Source: Branchiostoma floridae
Taxonomy: Eukaryota > Chordata > Leptocardii > Amphioxiformes > Branchiostomatidae
Direction: 5' to 3'
DNA: 64,000 nt
Assembly (NCBI RefSeq): GCF_000003815.2
Contig: NC_049993.1
Span: 14,416,324-14,480,323 of the forward strand
The translations under genes were made by a program, and so were the position numbers. Under the pieces are notes generated by a model. It was not told the DNA's origin. It was given only the letters and a program-made list of their open reading frames with translations, and ran no database searches. Positions 1-14,000 of this stretch are shown here, piece after piece; position 1 is the first letter of the stretch; each line of letters begins with the position of its first letter.

Positions 1-1419
1 GGCAGCGCCGTTTGTGCTGCGTGCATCACGCCGAGATCATCTCCATTGGTACTAAGTGCTGACGTCCTGCTGAGCATCGTGGCTTAGATGGGGGATTTCG
101 ATCGCACTTGGACCTGGCACGGCTATAGCCTGCTTCACACATCGTAGCCTTATCACCCACCTGCAGCCTCCTTACAATACCCATCATGATTGCTATTGAA
201 AAACTGAACCAATCCTTATCTATACCAATGGCAATCTTTCGTAGATAAGAAAATCGCCCTCCCCCCAACCAAACCAACTTGACCAGGTGACAATGATTTT
301 TTTCTCTTTCTCCATGGGCCAGAGAGCAAGTATCGAATAATAGATTATTCTATTTCTAGCTTGCAAGACGCTGTGATGGCAAAACGTGGACAGCGGTCAG
401 GCAATTTATCTGATAGCTGGAATCGCAGCAAGCGGCCTCATCTGAATGAGTACATTCGGACGTAACATCGATGTCTGTGAAGGTGAAACCTTCTAGATGC
501 GCAGGTCGATAGAAATCGACCGCCCTCTAATACGTTCCATCCTATGAGTAAACATTTGCCGTTGGTAAAGCCATGATAGTAGTATGTTGCTCATCCAGGA
601 ATCCGGTTCAAAGGTCCTTGTTTATATCCCTCTCTTATTTGTGATGATAAAACTACGTGCACATTCCTCCAAGTGGTAAGTTTTGATTGATATCTGCGCA
701 TATGATAAGAAGAGGGGTGTTTGTATATGCGTAGAGGTAGCGTGCCATTCTATGCACGGCCTACGGCACGATTCAATAGCAAAAGAGGGGGCGGCGGTTG
801 CTCGCATGACGGTTGCCGATAGAAATGACATTGCAGCCCGACTAAGTGGTGAATTCGCCCGTCAGGATATGTGAACCTATCCATCAAATTACGGCACGAT
901 ACCAATTCAATCAGGCCTATTATTACATTTCCCCTTACTAATTTTCCACCAAGGAGACCTACACCATTTGCGTTGATTCGATAGCCGCTTTACAGTTATG
1001 GGTTTGGAGGATTCAAAAGAATAACCGCCTTCTTGATCGTCATCTACTTACAGTGAAGTCTGGTCTAATCAAAGTCAGTGAAATTTTTATGAAGACCTTT
1101 CAGAGCACTTAACCCCTAAGAGCACGTCTCCTCCATCCTTTTGCTTACCAACGCAAGGCCGTGGAATCCACCGTTGCCCCTAGAATCGATAACCTGAAAT
1201 CCTCAGAGTAAAGAGGCAACAATAGATTTCCTTTCTTCATTCGAACCCTTCTTTCAATCGATAGATCTCTCGATCTTTTGGCCGCTAAAGGACGTGCATA
1301 CATGAATATGTGTGGTGCCCCTTCTTGAACTAAGTTGCAACAAGATGGAACGATTGAAGTCATTCCCTTGCAAATGTTTAACAGTGGGTCGAAATGACAT
1401 ACATCGTCAGTGACAACCA
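1..1419. other. Upstream non-coding stretch
   Basis: I see no exon, RNA gene or recognisable mobile element here. The longest open frames are under 85 codons, match no family I know, and lack convincing splice signals. Confidence 0.4.
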
Positions 1420-2640
1420 GACTAAAATGTGAGAAAACTGCTTAGCTCAAAATGGATGAGACGCCAGATAGCAGCGTAAACGTCTTGACAATTGTTCTGC
1501 TTAGATTAATCTCGTAAAAGGTCTGTAAAAACTTCAAGGGACTGTGCTCAATCTTTTGAACGTATCGTGACTGATTCGATAAACACAGAATTCGCCCAGA
1601 CTGCAACTGCATATCCAAGCTAAATATCTTAGATATCTCATTTTCAGACGCATAATCTTGAGAAGGTATGGTGACTGTTTCAATTAAAATAGAAAAACAT
1701 CCTTTCCATAACTGAATATTCCAGATAGATATGTTTATCGTGACTCATTCGATAAGCAAGGTATTCACTCAACTGCAGAGCAAAGTTAGATATATAAGAG
1801 ATCTCATATTCAGACACAAAATCTCATTTACAAAATTTATGGTTTCAACGATTGATGTTTTGTTACTTATGTTATAGCCTTTGACCTCTGACCCCTCCTC
1901 ATTACTTCTGTTTACTGAGTTTATGTTACATTTTTGTAATCAGTTCACTTCAGTTTTTCTTATGTCATACAGTATACATGTACTTTTGTTGACTTTATGT
2001 TATTTGATGGTTTTAATTTGTAATGTTGATGGACGACTCCAGGAAGAATAGAGTTATGATAATAATTGTAACTCTAATTGGAGATCGAAATAAACAAAAA
2101 ATAAATAAACAAACAAAAACATTTACAAACACATAATCAGACGCATATCTATTCAAATGTCAAACACAGCGTGTCTGCTTCGACAAATGCAGATTTTTCA
2201 AATCTAGCATTGCATAGCCGAGTTATATACCTCAGATATTTCATTCTCAGACTCATGATCAGACGTATACGCATTCAAACACATGGATGAGTATGCGTCT
2301 GACCACTTCAATAAACGCAGAATTCACTGAAACCTGTAACTGTATACAAAATATGATTGATCTTAGATATATCATTTTAGATACATACTCCCATTTTCAG
2401 ACGCATAATATTTTAAACGCAATGTAGCTGCTTCGGTAAACAAAGAATTAGCTCAAAATTGTCATTGTAGTACCTACTGGCGGATATATATCCTAAATAT
2501 CAGTTGATTTTCTGTCGATTAATCTCATTTTCATCCTCTCAATTTTGCAAACACATCTTGACTTTGATAAAAATTCGCTAGAACTTGCCAAACCATGATA
2601 GATATATCATTTTCAGACTATTAGGCTGCATTGTTGCCAA
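1420..2640. repeat. Decayed tandem array, units of roughly 110-170 bp
   Basis: A diverged unit recurs. Its parts are a 'gactgcttcgataaacacag'-like segment, an 'aattc(g/a)c' segment, an 'cttagatat(c/a)tcatttt' segment, and 'cagacgcataat'. Clear instances begin near 1567, 1740, 2155, 2300 and 2425, with weaker ones at about 1440 and 2600. The array is interrupted by a retroelement tail at 1835-2119. Unit boundaries are approximate because the copies are strongly diverged. Confidence 0.6.
1835..2119 (+). mobile_element. LINE 3' tail inserted in the tandem array
   Basis: This is about 285 bp of T-rich sequence ending in an A-rich AATAAA/ATAAATAAACAAAC tail. It is flanked by the 10-bp direct repeat CATTTACAAA at 1825-1834 and 2120-2129, and it breaks the surrounding array. 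Short length, A-rich 3' end and target-site duplication are what target-primed reverse transcription of a 5'-truncated LINE leaves. No reverse transcriptase sequence remains, so the clade is open; a SINE is an alternative. Confidence 0.55.
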
Positions 2641-4973
2641 ATTGCTTCGTCTCGCTAATTTTGCTTTGACAATGTCTGTGCCCCGAGCACCGACCTACCT
2701 AATTTAATCCTGACTCTATTTGACCTTCCTTCAATACATTTTTTTTTCAACAGAAGACTATCGAATTCTCATAGTATCTAATGTTCTCTGCTTGACAATG
2801 GCTTAAATCCCATACCGAGTTTTCTCTCTGACCCCCCACCCCACCCCCACTCAACACCAAACATCTGCAACGCAGAAGATAAAAGAACACCGCGCGTATG
2901 ACCTCGAAAAAACGGCTAGACGAATTCATCTTCTACCGTCGGGTGATAAATCAACCATCGGGAAATAACAGGTGACCACCATATTTGCCAAAACTTGATA
3001 TTGCCTCCGTGCCTTTTTATTGTCGACCGAAATGAAATAAATGGGCAACCACAATTCATATGTGACGTGTGATATGAACTCTGAACACAGAGAAAGTGAA
3101 GTTTAGTGGATTTGTTCATATTTCTTTTACAGAGGTCAGGTTTAGAGTCTCTGCTTTGATGTTTTAAAGTTTGAATTGCATTTTGGGTTTTACTGTTTAT
3201 AGATTTAGTAGAGAGAGCCTAAATTTATAGCCATCGTAAAATGAAAAGCGTAATTATGCAATGGTGATACGATAATAGATTTCAACCTCCTCTGGGGTTT
3301 AGCAAATTATACATTTATAAGCTGTTCAGACAATTTTTACAGGTATCCTGGTTGCAATGTTTAAAAAAGGCATTCCATTTGAAATTATGCGTCATATGGA
3401 AAATAATTTTACTTCAATTACAGTGCATTCTACTGGTGGTCTGATTTAATGAAAATTCAAGGGTATTTTCAGCTGCACTGATAATTTACACAAGGTTTCT
3501 TTTATTTCCCGTAAATGTCAGAAATGTTGAAATATTAAAACCGTGCCCAAAGCAATTTAGAGGAATTCTCTATAATCTAACAAATGACGTGACACCAGCA
3601 GAATTGCTTCCCATCTATATCCAAACACTCTCATGACAAGGACGACAAGCAATCATACCGTGATTTATGTTGAGCGTGTTATCTCAGCGCCGAGGTTTTT
3701 CGCTCGACCACCAAGTAGAGTTCCTCTAACGCCCTTTGGCGCACGCGCTAAGTGAAGTTTTCCACTAGAGATGGCGTTTTTGGAACCGGGCCTCTTGGCT
3801 AGGGAGTGAAAACATTTGTCTAAAAGCCCTGGTGTCAACCCCATTGCGGATTGAAACGTTCACATTATAACGTAATATATTTGCAGTCGTTTTCGTAAGG
3901 TTTTCGGGTCTTAGGAGCAAAGTTGAGTGCATTTTTTCAGGCCTATATGATGTAATAAATGGGATCCATTCGTGGGCCCTCATTCACTTTATTCCCTATG
4001 CTATAATCCAAGGTATGACATATCGGCCGCACCGCCTTCCAATTTCCCAACGCCCAATGTAATAACGCCACACACGGTATCTGCGAATCTCAGGAAGCTC
4101 AGAGCCATTCGGAGTGGAAATTCACTTCTCTCCGCGCGTTAATTGTATTCTTGCGAGCCATATCACATCAAAGGGATTGCGAGTATACTTTTGATTGGGC
4201 TGCAAATTGCCGCGTTATGTTGGAGGTTGGGATCTAATCCTTCCACCCAGATAGGCCTCCGCGAAAGAGCGTAACCACATTATCTTCAGTGCAATGCGGA
4301 GCACCGGCCCAACTATCAATTATATACCCGATTGGTTGGCTGTGTGTGTAGACAGGTTTTTGGACGAGATCGATAGTCGAGAGGCGCTCTTTCTACCACG
4401 GGATCAGTCTGAAAGCTTTGAATTTGATGGATGGTCTTCATCTAGCATACGCACGGCGTCCTTTTCTAAATGTCGAACATATGTACGTCTACATTGAGCA
4501 AGAGCTTCTGGTAAAAACCGCGTTGCACACAAGAACTGTTGTCCAATAGCGGCATCAGGAGGACTGATATGTATCAACCGGTCGTAAAAAAGGACATCGG
4601 AGCGACTGACTGCCATCACTTCTTAAGACCTGCAGAAGATGCTGAGACATTAGTGAGGACATTATGTCAATAAGTGACCATTACAGAGGCAGCCTTCCGT
4701 ATTCAATCAAGGACCTGTCATCTTATGGCCAGTTTGCCGCATCTGGCTGTAAAGGGAGGTTAACCTCCAGCGTATCACACATAGTTGCCATATCGGATAT
4801 TGCTTTGGACATGCTTCAACACGACACATCAAAGCATCGAAGGCTGACCTGAACGGTTTTTTTTCTGCTGGCTCTGCATTTACGGGCTTTTAAACTTGTT
4901 TCAGGATTGCTGATTTGATAGTTCACTGGCCTCTTACTCACCAGAGCGGTCGGGGATTGACCTGGAAGCAGCC
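2641..4973. other. 5' flank of the Ig-SH3 receptor gene
   Basis: No exon or mobile element is recognised. The region should contain the promoter and any 5' non-coding exon, but I see no convincing TATA box or initiator. The sequence just before the start codon (4921-4973) is more GC-rich and could be 5' UTR. Confidence 0.35.
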
Positions 4974-5025
4974 ATGATGGTAAACTGGAGAACCAGCGGT
5001 CTTCTTATCGTCTCTTTTGTCTTTG
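4974..5025 (+). CDS. Receptor exon 1: start codon and signal peptide
   Basis: Two successive ATG codons (4974 and 4977) follow a GCC, with G at -3 of the first. The exon encodes MMVNWRTSGLLIVSFVF and stops one base into the next codon at donor G|GTATGT. Joined to exon 2 it continues as ALVESSN, giving an 11-12 residue hydrophobic core ending in small residues, a typical secretory signal. The second ATG could also serve as start. The exon is too short to be found as an ORF and was chosen because its phase (1) matches exon 2. Confidence 0.75.
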
Positions 5026-8000
5026 GTATGTACATGTTAACTTCATTACAAACGCATGGTAGGTAAGGAATAGCTATGATGATAATAATGATTGTTATTA
5101 CTCCACTACAAGTTAATTTGGTTAAAAATGTAAACGTTATTCATAGAGTGATAACTAAATTATAGACTCTTGTCTGATGAAATAGCTATGTGAGAGCATT
5201 AGAGGCAAAAAATATGTTACAGCTATATGTTGCCATCAACAGCTCTACTGCAAGACAATTTGGTTTGATTATAGGTAAAATTCCAGCTATATCTAAATGA
5301 TAAATGTCTTTTTCGATGTCCGTTTGGAATAAAATATGCTTATCAGTATATTGTAAATTATGAAATTTCAAGGGGAAGAAGCATATGAGTAGCAATGATT
5401 TGTCGTAAGAGCCCCTTTGCTATTATGCTGCAATAACATTTTGCTTTATCTTTAGTTAGTTATCTGTCCAGTTAGTTTCCACTAAATGATGAGACTCTCT
5501 TTTGCGATGTTTTTTTGTTTGTTTCTATTTATAAAAGCTCAAATCTGCCTGCAGGCCACTTTACATTGAGGTCATGAGCGACGAGGCAATGGTCCGACAA
5601 CGTATATAACAGAGATGCAGTTTAAAGTCCTAATGAGTCTTATAGGCCTATATACCCAATTTTACATGCATGGTGCAAAGCAAATAATAGCGATGATTCG
5701 AGTCCATTCATTTCGATACTTTGTTTAAAACTAACTCACTTTTCTATAGATAATCAATGGTGAAAGCTGGAAAGTTAGATTTAATTAAGCCATGCCCTCA
5801 ATTGCCTTTCTTCCATCAATGGACATCGGTAGTGTTGCTGTAAAAGTCCCGACATCACAGCAACGCTAAGACAGTGGTTATCGACCTGTAGATGTAGCGC
5901 TGTGTCCGGCCTGAAAGGTTTCTAAAACATATTCCTACTCAGGCAATCAACCTAGATACATAAAATGGAGAGCTTCATCATTGGCTAGTTGGTACCTGGA
6001 TGTAGTATAAGGATGAGACAACCGTAAAGGTAGTATCTCACTGCACTCGTGTCGCTCTTGCGTCACTGCGGAGTTCGAATTATACTCAGAGTTTCAGAGT
6101 TATTTCAGAGATAAAGAACATTTTTTCCTTCTTGTGTATTTTGTCGTCTTCCAAGCCATGCTTTCACGTATTACGCAATATCTAAATTACAACAAAAAAA
6201 ATGGAGAAAATAAGAAAACAGTGAGGCAGTGAACGAACCCCGCAGTGACACCAGCATGTCGCAAGTGTGTTGAGAGTGCGCCTTTAGAAGGCGACATTCT
6301 TTAGGAAGTGACTCATGGCTCGAAAAACCATTATTGCAATATACACCTGTGCAGTTAAACGTAAATTCACTTGAACATAGATTTTACCTGTAACACTCCT
6401 TTTCTTGTGATTTCATTATAAAGTCATGAATGAATGCGCACTGACTTGATTATATAGAGGACACATGGCAATATCATACAACGAAATTACAAAATGAGCG
6501 AATATAGGCCATAAATTGTACAATATTGGGGAATAAATTGTGATGATGATAAAATACCAATTTGAAAGTCAATGCTTAAGTCGAAAATGAACGATGCAAA
6601 TAAAAAAAACGAGGCAATTACTATGTAATACCATGTTATGTGGTCAGTCATTTGTTCAACCTTGTTTGTTTGCTTTAACCTTAAAGTTTATTTTTTTGCT
6701 GGCCACTTATATAGATTTCAAATACTCAATGTATGGGCCAGTGCAGATTAGGTGGACGTAGACATAAAAAAATCCTTTGCAGATTAAATTTCACATGCAC
6801 TAACCGGTATATACCCAGTTAGTTCGGTACTTAGGTGTTGGTGTAGGTATAAGTGTAGGTGTACGTGTAGGTGTAAGTGTAGATGAAGGTTTAGCTTTAG
6901 GTGTAGGTTTAGATGTAGGTTAAGGTAGACATCAGAAGGTCATGTACAGCTCCAAAATATACATGAACTAATGTGTCTAGACACTTTACATGGACAATTG
7001 TAGGTTAGGTGAAGGTATACATTAGAAGTTACTGCGCATCTACAATTTCATCTGCAAGATCCTAGATACGCAGATGGTATTCTAAACCCTAGTTAGATGA
7101 TTCATACACAGCCAACTGTATCTAGACTAGACATCTGTGGCTTTTGTAGAATCCCCACATAATTGCATTTTAATCGACGTATTCTTTTAGTTTCCGTTGC
7201 TGTATTTTGCAAATTTGCACAGTGACACTGTTTTAGTTGTTTTTTTTTGCATCATGACAATTCAAGGCCAAGTAAACTAATTTTGTCCACGTTTCTTTAG
7301 CACATATGGCCAATCCGCATGCTTTATCTCTTTAAATTGCCCGGTATACAAGACTGTTGTTATAGAAGCAGCTGGTGATAAAATTATACTGTCTGCGGTT
7401 AGGACGAATACTTCCCACCAATGGCTGTCAAAACAGTTTACCTCAAAGTCATCCAGACGGCGGTATTAATGATTTAAGAGATGAGGAAGAAAAATTGAAG
7501 GGGCAGCCTGACGGAAAATTAGTTTTCTTGTATTACAAGTTTCGTATTACTCTTTCTTAAACCCTATCATTTTTCAAGGGTATCAAAATCATTTGTCAAA
7601 GGTATCAAAATCACTCAAATGAGCAGATGTCCATATGGTGCTCGCAGAAGCTACAGACAGTGCAATCACTATTCGCCTAATACACTCATTAATATCAATT
7701 AGTTTCTTGATCATGGCACCATGTATGCGTCGGCTGCTGCAATTCTAAATAACAACTTTTAAGACGAGGACAATGTGGAAAGTCAATCTTTCTTACCATA
7801 GCTTTACATTTTGTTATGTTAGATCAACACTATAAAATTGCATAAAAATTCGGCAAATCTTTTTTTCAAAGTCTTCTAGCTGTAGCTAACCCGTCTTACA
7901 CCACTATTAGTTTTTTTTAAATAAAAGATAAAAAACACTATCAGCAACAATGTACTTCACCTTCACGGGGGGTGACTACTTTTTTCACTTTTATCACTTT

Positions 8001-11000
8001 ATGTGTAGCGTTTTACTGCGCAATACTTATCTATTATTAGCCCAATGGGAACAAAAATGCCAACAGTTATTCTAATAATGAGTAATGTTTCTTTCAGATC
8101 GAAATAATGGAGTGACCCATATTTGCGATGATTTGTTTTTTCTTTCCAGAACAAATGTTAACATGTTAGCATAATCGATAACGTTACAGTAACATGCTCT
8201 TTGAGTGGCGTTATTATCGTTATAACACGTCTAGACAAGACGAGAATTAGGTCAAAAATCCCATAAAGATTGTAATTTATAGCCGTGGTAATTTGTCACA
8301 TTATGACGTCAAGAAAGCCTCCGTAATTGATTATACGACAGTGCCTCTTCTGTATACTATTAACAATGCAATTAGATGCTAATTGTACATATATTGATTT
8401 ATTTTTTAAACCTGTATTGGGAACAATCGCTAACAATCTACCATTATAATTGCGACATGTATTTTAAGAAGAAAGACTATTGTTCTGTGTATTCCGCAAA
8501 ATTTTATTGTGAACCTTTATGATTGTTTTCTTACATTTTCTGCATTTGTGTGATTGTTTTAATGGTATATGATTTGATAAATAAAAATGTAATAATGAAT
8601 GTTATTCTGCATGCCGTGAATTTGTTAGATTCAACAATGAAAAAATAAACATCATGTTTGTTTCTAATAATTTGCTGTGGTCCAAGGACTGGTAAAAGTA
8701 TACATAAGTCATTGTTCATATTCGGTCTTATGTTTTTGATTAATAATTGTGTGATAAGTATTTTATCTGCTTCGCATTTTGACATTAATAATAATTCACA
8801 AGTATGCTATTATGTCATTTCTGTAATCCAGCTTTATGTATTATCTAATGTGCTTAAAGATGAGACTTCTCGTAAAGAATAGATAAACATTGAAGATTAT
8901 ACAATGTGATTCAAGTCAATGATGTATCCCCTTGTGCCCTGTTAAGCACTGGTTGAAAGCAGCAACACGCCCTACCCCATGACCGTCAGGGGGATGGTGG
9001 GCGACCGTGTGACCCTCCGCGGGAAATTCCAGGAAAGCCTGGCGGGCGTCATCGCCATAACCTGGAGTAAGATAGACAGCGCTGACGGTGGTTCCAGGAA
9101 CGCAGTCGCCATTTGGTCTCCCAGTGGCAAAGATGCTAGAGATATGACCTTTGACCCCTTGAAGGAGAGGACAAGACTAAACAGGGATGGTTCCCTGACG
9201 CTACAGCCCGCCATCTCGTCTGACCAGGGACTTTACGTACAGACGGTTCTGATTGATGGAGTTGGGCAAAAGGAATATTACGTCGCGGTGGAAATTCACG
9301 GTAGGTTTCCTTTGCTTTATAAGTCATTTTTTGTATCCCTGAAAGGTCCCATCTTAAATAGTAATTCCGATGACTAAGGCTATGTTCTGCAACGTCTTGC
9401 CAGAACCAAATCAAGAGCAAGTGGCCCACTCGATGTGAGGACGGTCATGAAACGCCTACATAATTACCAAATAATCCACCGAGTGAGCGTAGCAAAACAG
9501 AAATAGATGGTGAAAAGTGACAGCAGTATAGAAATGTGGCAATCCTAAATCTATATAATTAAGTTAAGTTATCAAGTGCTTTCACATAACATGTCACCAA
9601 ATTATGGTTCTTATAGCCCCTTCCACCAGACTCTAGACGTCCAGTTTTTAACACCTCTAGCTTTACGTTAAACTTTGAATTCGCAACGAACCAACGAACA
9701 CATAAAAGGACTTAAGATACACACACTGGAAACCAAGGTCTCACAGTTTGCTGATGATTCTAATTTTCCTCTGCAACCCGAAGCACAATCTCTAGTAGCC
9801 CTCGTTGAAGATTTAAAGAATTTTTCAATAATTTCTGGCTTAAAACCGAACTTTGACAAATGTACGATTTTAAGAATAGGCTCTTTAAAAAACACAACTT
9901 TTTCTCTCCCTTGTGATCTTCCTATCAAATGGACTAATGGCCCTGTACAACTTCTAGGGATTATGCTGGGTTTAGGCACAACTGGTTATACCGAAAAATT
10001 AGATCAGAATTACTGGACAAAACTAGCTAAGATAGACAAGATCTTGCTCCCCTGGAGAGGACATTCCTTAACACTTTTTGGTAAAATTGCCTTGGTGAAC
10101 TCCCTAATAGTATCACAATTTACATATCTATTCATGGCATTACCTTCTCCTAGCGCCAAGTTCTTTAAGGAGTATGAGAAAAAGATATTCAATTTCATTT
10201 GGAATGGGCGCCCAGAAAAGATTAAACGCAAGGTTATATATAACACCTATGACTGTGGTGGTCTGAAATTAATACACTTACCCACTTTTGATCTCACTCG
10301 TAAGGCATCGTGGATACCTAGACTATGGCAAGCAAAAACACCTTTAAGTAAATACTTGACTGATTTCCCAGATCCTGTATGTAAACTTTACCCTTTCTTG
10401 CAATTATCTAAATATCATATAGACTGTATTCTTACTAAGTTTTCTCGGTCTGTTAGTCCTTTCTTCATCAATGCCCGTAAAGCATGGCTTTCCTTCCAAT
10501 TTAAGCCACCTGAAACACACCAGGACATACAATCACAGCTTTTATGGCTCAACTCAAATATTACTATAGACAGCAAGCCTATTCACTTTAGAAAGCAAGC
10601 TACTGGTCAAATATTATTTATAAGTGACCTTTTAGATACAAATGGAAAATTTTTGTCATATAAGGAATTATCGCTGAAATTTGGGAAAACTCTTCAAATG
10701 ATGGAATATAATCAAATAATCTCCGCTATCCCAAGCACCTGGAAAAGACATCTTAAGGATAAACCACTTACTATAGGACCTAATGCACCCTTCATATCAA
10801 ACTATTCCTGGTTGGGGGCACGTAAGATAAATAAAGATATATACATGACAACTCTTTTAACAAATAACGTAGTCCAAACCCCAGTTAAAATCCAAACATA
10901 TTGGGAAGAAATACTTGACATAATAATACCATGGAAACAAGTTTTCAGACTGGTATACAAGACTACAATATGTCCGAGACTAAGATTTTTCCAATTTAAG

Positions 11001-14000
11001 ATGTTACATAAATTTCTACCTACCAGAAAAATGTTATATATTTGGAAACTCTCGGACAGCCCTATTTGCATACACTGTGGAAATGAGCAAGAAGACACAC
11101 TGCATCTATTTTGGGAATGTCCAAGAGTTTCCCAATTTTGGAGAGATGTTAAGAAATGGCACGAACGAGTATCGAGTGAACCATTACACATAGATCTAGC
11201 AAGTGTAATTTTGGGTGATCTAACAGTAAATTCTCCTAGGCTGAACAATACACTAATATTAATGGCAAAATTTTTTATTTACAAACAGCAAGAAAAACAC
11301 CTATCATTAAACCATTTTATCTCATATATTAAGACTTCTTACAAATTGGAATTTATAATAGCTTCCAGAAAGAACAAATTGGCAGTTCACTACAGTAAAT
11401 GGGGAGAAATACTTCACATCATTTCTTAAACCCCTCTATTTTCTTTTTGTCTTTTGTTACTCTTGTGGTTTTGCATTATTCAATTATTTTCACTAGTATT
11501 TGAAGCGAAATGTTGTATTGATGGTTTCTTATGTGTCTTTACTTTATTTGGGATTATTCTTGTTTACAATTTACCATTAATTTACACTGATGTTACTTTT
11601 CTTATGTAAACGATACTACCTTATACTGCTGTATTAGTTTATTTGGTTGGTATTATTTTCTTCCCGCTGTAGTATTGTTATCTATTTTTGGATCCGTGGT
11701 TTATGTTTATGTTTTGTCTCAGTTATTGTCTCCATCTCTATTGTCATTATGTATTCTTCTGTTATTTCTGTTTATTTGAAATGCAATAAATATAAAAAAA
11801 AAAAAAAAAAAAAAAACTTTGAATTCGCTGTCACCATGGGGTGGGATGCTGTGAAAACGGGTCTCACTAAATACCAAATATCCGAGAACTACCGAAAACA
11901 AACGAACACAACCACAATCTTTTGTTTTAGGTAGATTTCAAGTTGTTTTCGGTAGTTTTCGGTAGTTTTCAAGTTGTTTTCGTTTTTTCCGTAGTTTTCG
12001 GTATTTAGTGAGACCGGTAAAAACTGGTTCCCCACGAACCAAACTATAAATAAGCTTTTATTGGGTTGATTTCCCATATAGCATCGCCTTACATTGATTC
12101 ACATTAAAATCCTGATCTTCTATAGGATCATCTTGGCACTTCTCATGTTTTAGATCAATCTCATGGCTTAAGGGTGAATCGGCACACGCTCACGAGGTTC
12201 TCAATCAATCCATGGCAGTGACAGACTGGCGAACAGAAATCCGTTATTGGCAAAAACTTTGGTCACACCACAATTTATTTGTTGCTTCTCGGAATTTTCA
12301 GAAAAAAATGGACCGACTGGTTGAAATGAAATAAAAACATAACAGCGTTTTTCAAAGCGTAAAGATATATGGCTGAAATAGCACAAAATAACAACAGACT
12401 GAGGAATTGTATGGCACGTTTCATGCAATGGATCCCTCATTTGATTTGTCAGAAATGTTTTGAATAAAAGACATTGTTTTTAGACTGAAATTATGTTCTG
12501 TATTGTAATATTCACAGGTTCAGTGTGATAGCAAAACCTGTATTGTTTACTCTTGGGACTTTTGGGGGGGGGGGCGGTGGTGGTTGACAAAAATGGACAG
12601 GCGAATATGAGAAACAACAAATAAAATTAGTTTGGCATTACGATATATGATTACCTCTTTACGCCCAATAATCAAAATGGCGTACAGCACAATATTGACG
12701 ACCTATTGCCGAAAGGAGGCAGGGTATCTTATGACCGGATTATATTCTTTCTAGACTTTATTTGGGAGGAGGGGGGGGGGGGCAAAAATGGATAGGCGAA
12801 TCCGATAAGCAACAAATAAAATTGGTGTGGCATTACGACATATAATTACCTCTTAACGCCCAATAAACAAAATGGCGTACAGCACAATATTGACGACCTA
12901 TCGCCGGAAGGAGGCAGAATATCTTATGACCGGATTAGTTTCTCCCGGCTTCTCACTTTCACAACTGATCCCCCCCAACACGCAGAACGTGACCATTCAA
13001 ATAAATCCAGGCTTCAAATTAGCGTCAACAAGACGACTAGCTTGTTTTACCGTGCGTGCTTTGAATCCACTTAGAGCTAGCTGATGGTAAATTGGGCTAA
13101 TTCTACAGAGAGCCGAAACGATTTTATCAGAAAAGCTGGCATACATGTCAGTTCGTTTAGTTTGTCCCATGTAGCCCAATCCTAATAATACTAGGCTTCA
13201 AACTTTAGTGTAGTCTTGCAATTATTTCATACAATATATTTGTGTACGCTTTGTGTATTGGACATATACTTGCAGAATTGTGTTATAGATATATGCATGA
13301 GAAACAAAATAGACATTAGCAAAATCTTCTGCTTCTTTAGTCAAATATGATAGCTTAATAATTAATATGATGATTCTATAAAATTATGTGCCACTTTTAT
13401 TGCATATTTGTCTTCCAATTTTCAAACTCTAATTACCAATGGCTGACTGTGATTTGCTTATCTCGTGGAATGTTCTTGTTTAGTTCTAACCCCTGCGTGT
13501 CACGACAGTAAATAATTACATTTGCATAATCAAATCATACATTAAATTGCAAATAATACCATTAATACTTTATTGCGTCGTTGTGCAATATGCACTGACA
13601 ATCTTTGTAATTATGACGAATATCAATGGTGCAATTCTGATAACATAAATGAGATTATTGTGATAGAAATAAGCCCAAGAAAATCATTATAATATCAAAG
13701 CTGCATATAATCATGTGAAAATTGTTATTAATTTATTGCAGTGTCTACGTACATAACAAATGTATACCAACATACTACTTCTTTCTTATGGCAAGCGCTG
13801 AACTTTTGCACGAATGTCCTTAAACTAAATTCTAATTTAAGACGCAATGTCAATGGTAATGACATAATCGTCCTCGCCACCATTGTGACTAAAAGGCATT
13901 ATAAATTCCATTAAGACGTTAAGAGTGCATAGAAGCTGCATTCATGTATTCTGTTCTATGCGAATTGACATTCCCTTTTCTCCCCGTGGATGAGGGGGTG

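Larger units (their letters stand above)
5026..8946 (+). other. Receptor intron 1
   Basis: AT-rich intron of 3.9 kb, donor GTATGT, acceptor CCCTGTTAAG. It contains a MITE (6028-6283) and a short GTGTAG-type array (6833-6935). I see nothing else in it. Confidence 0.6.

Noticed and set aside
8958-8962. Two nearer AG dinucleotides as acceptors for receptor exon 2
   Set aside because: Both give the wrong phase relative to exon 1; the AG at 8945-8946 restores the frame and completes the signal peptide.
12872-13084. Extra Ig-like exon in intron 2
   Set aside because: Lacks Ig landmarks and starts inside a tandem repeat.
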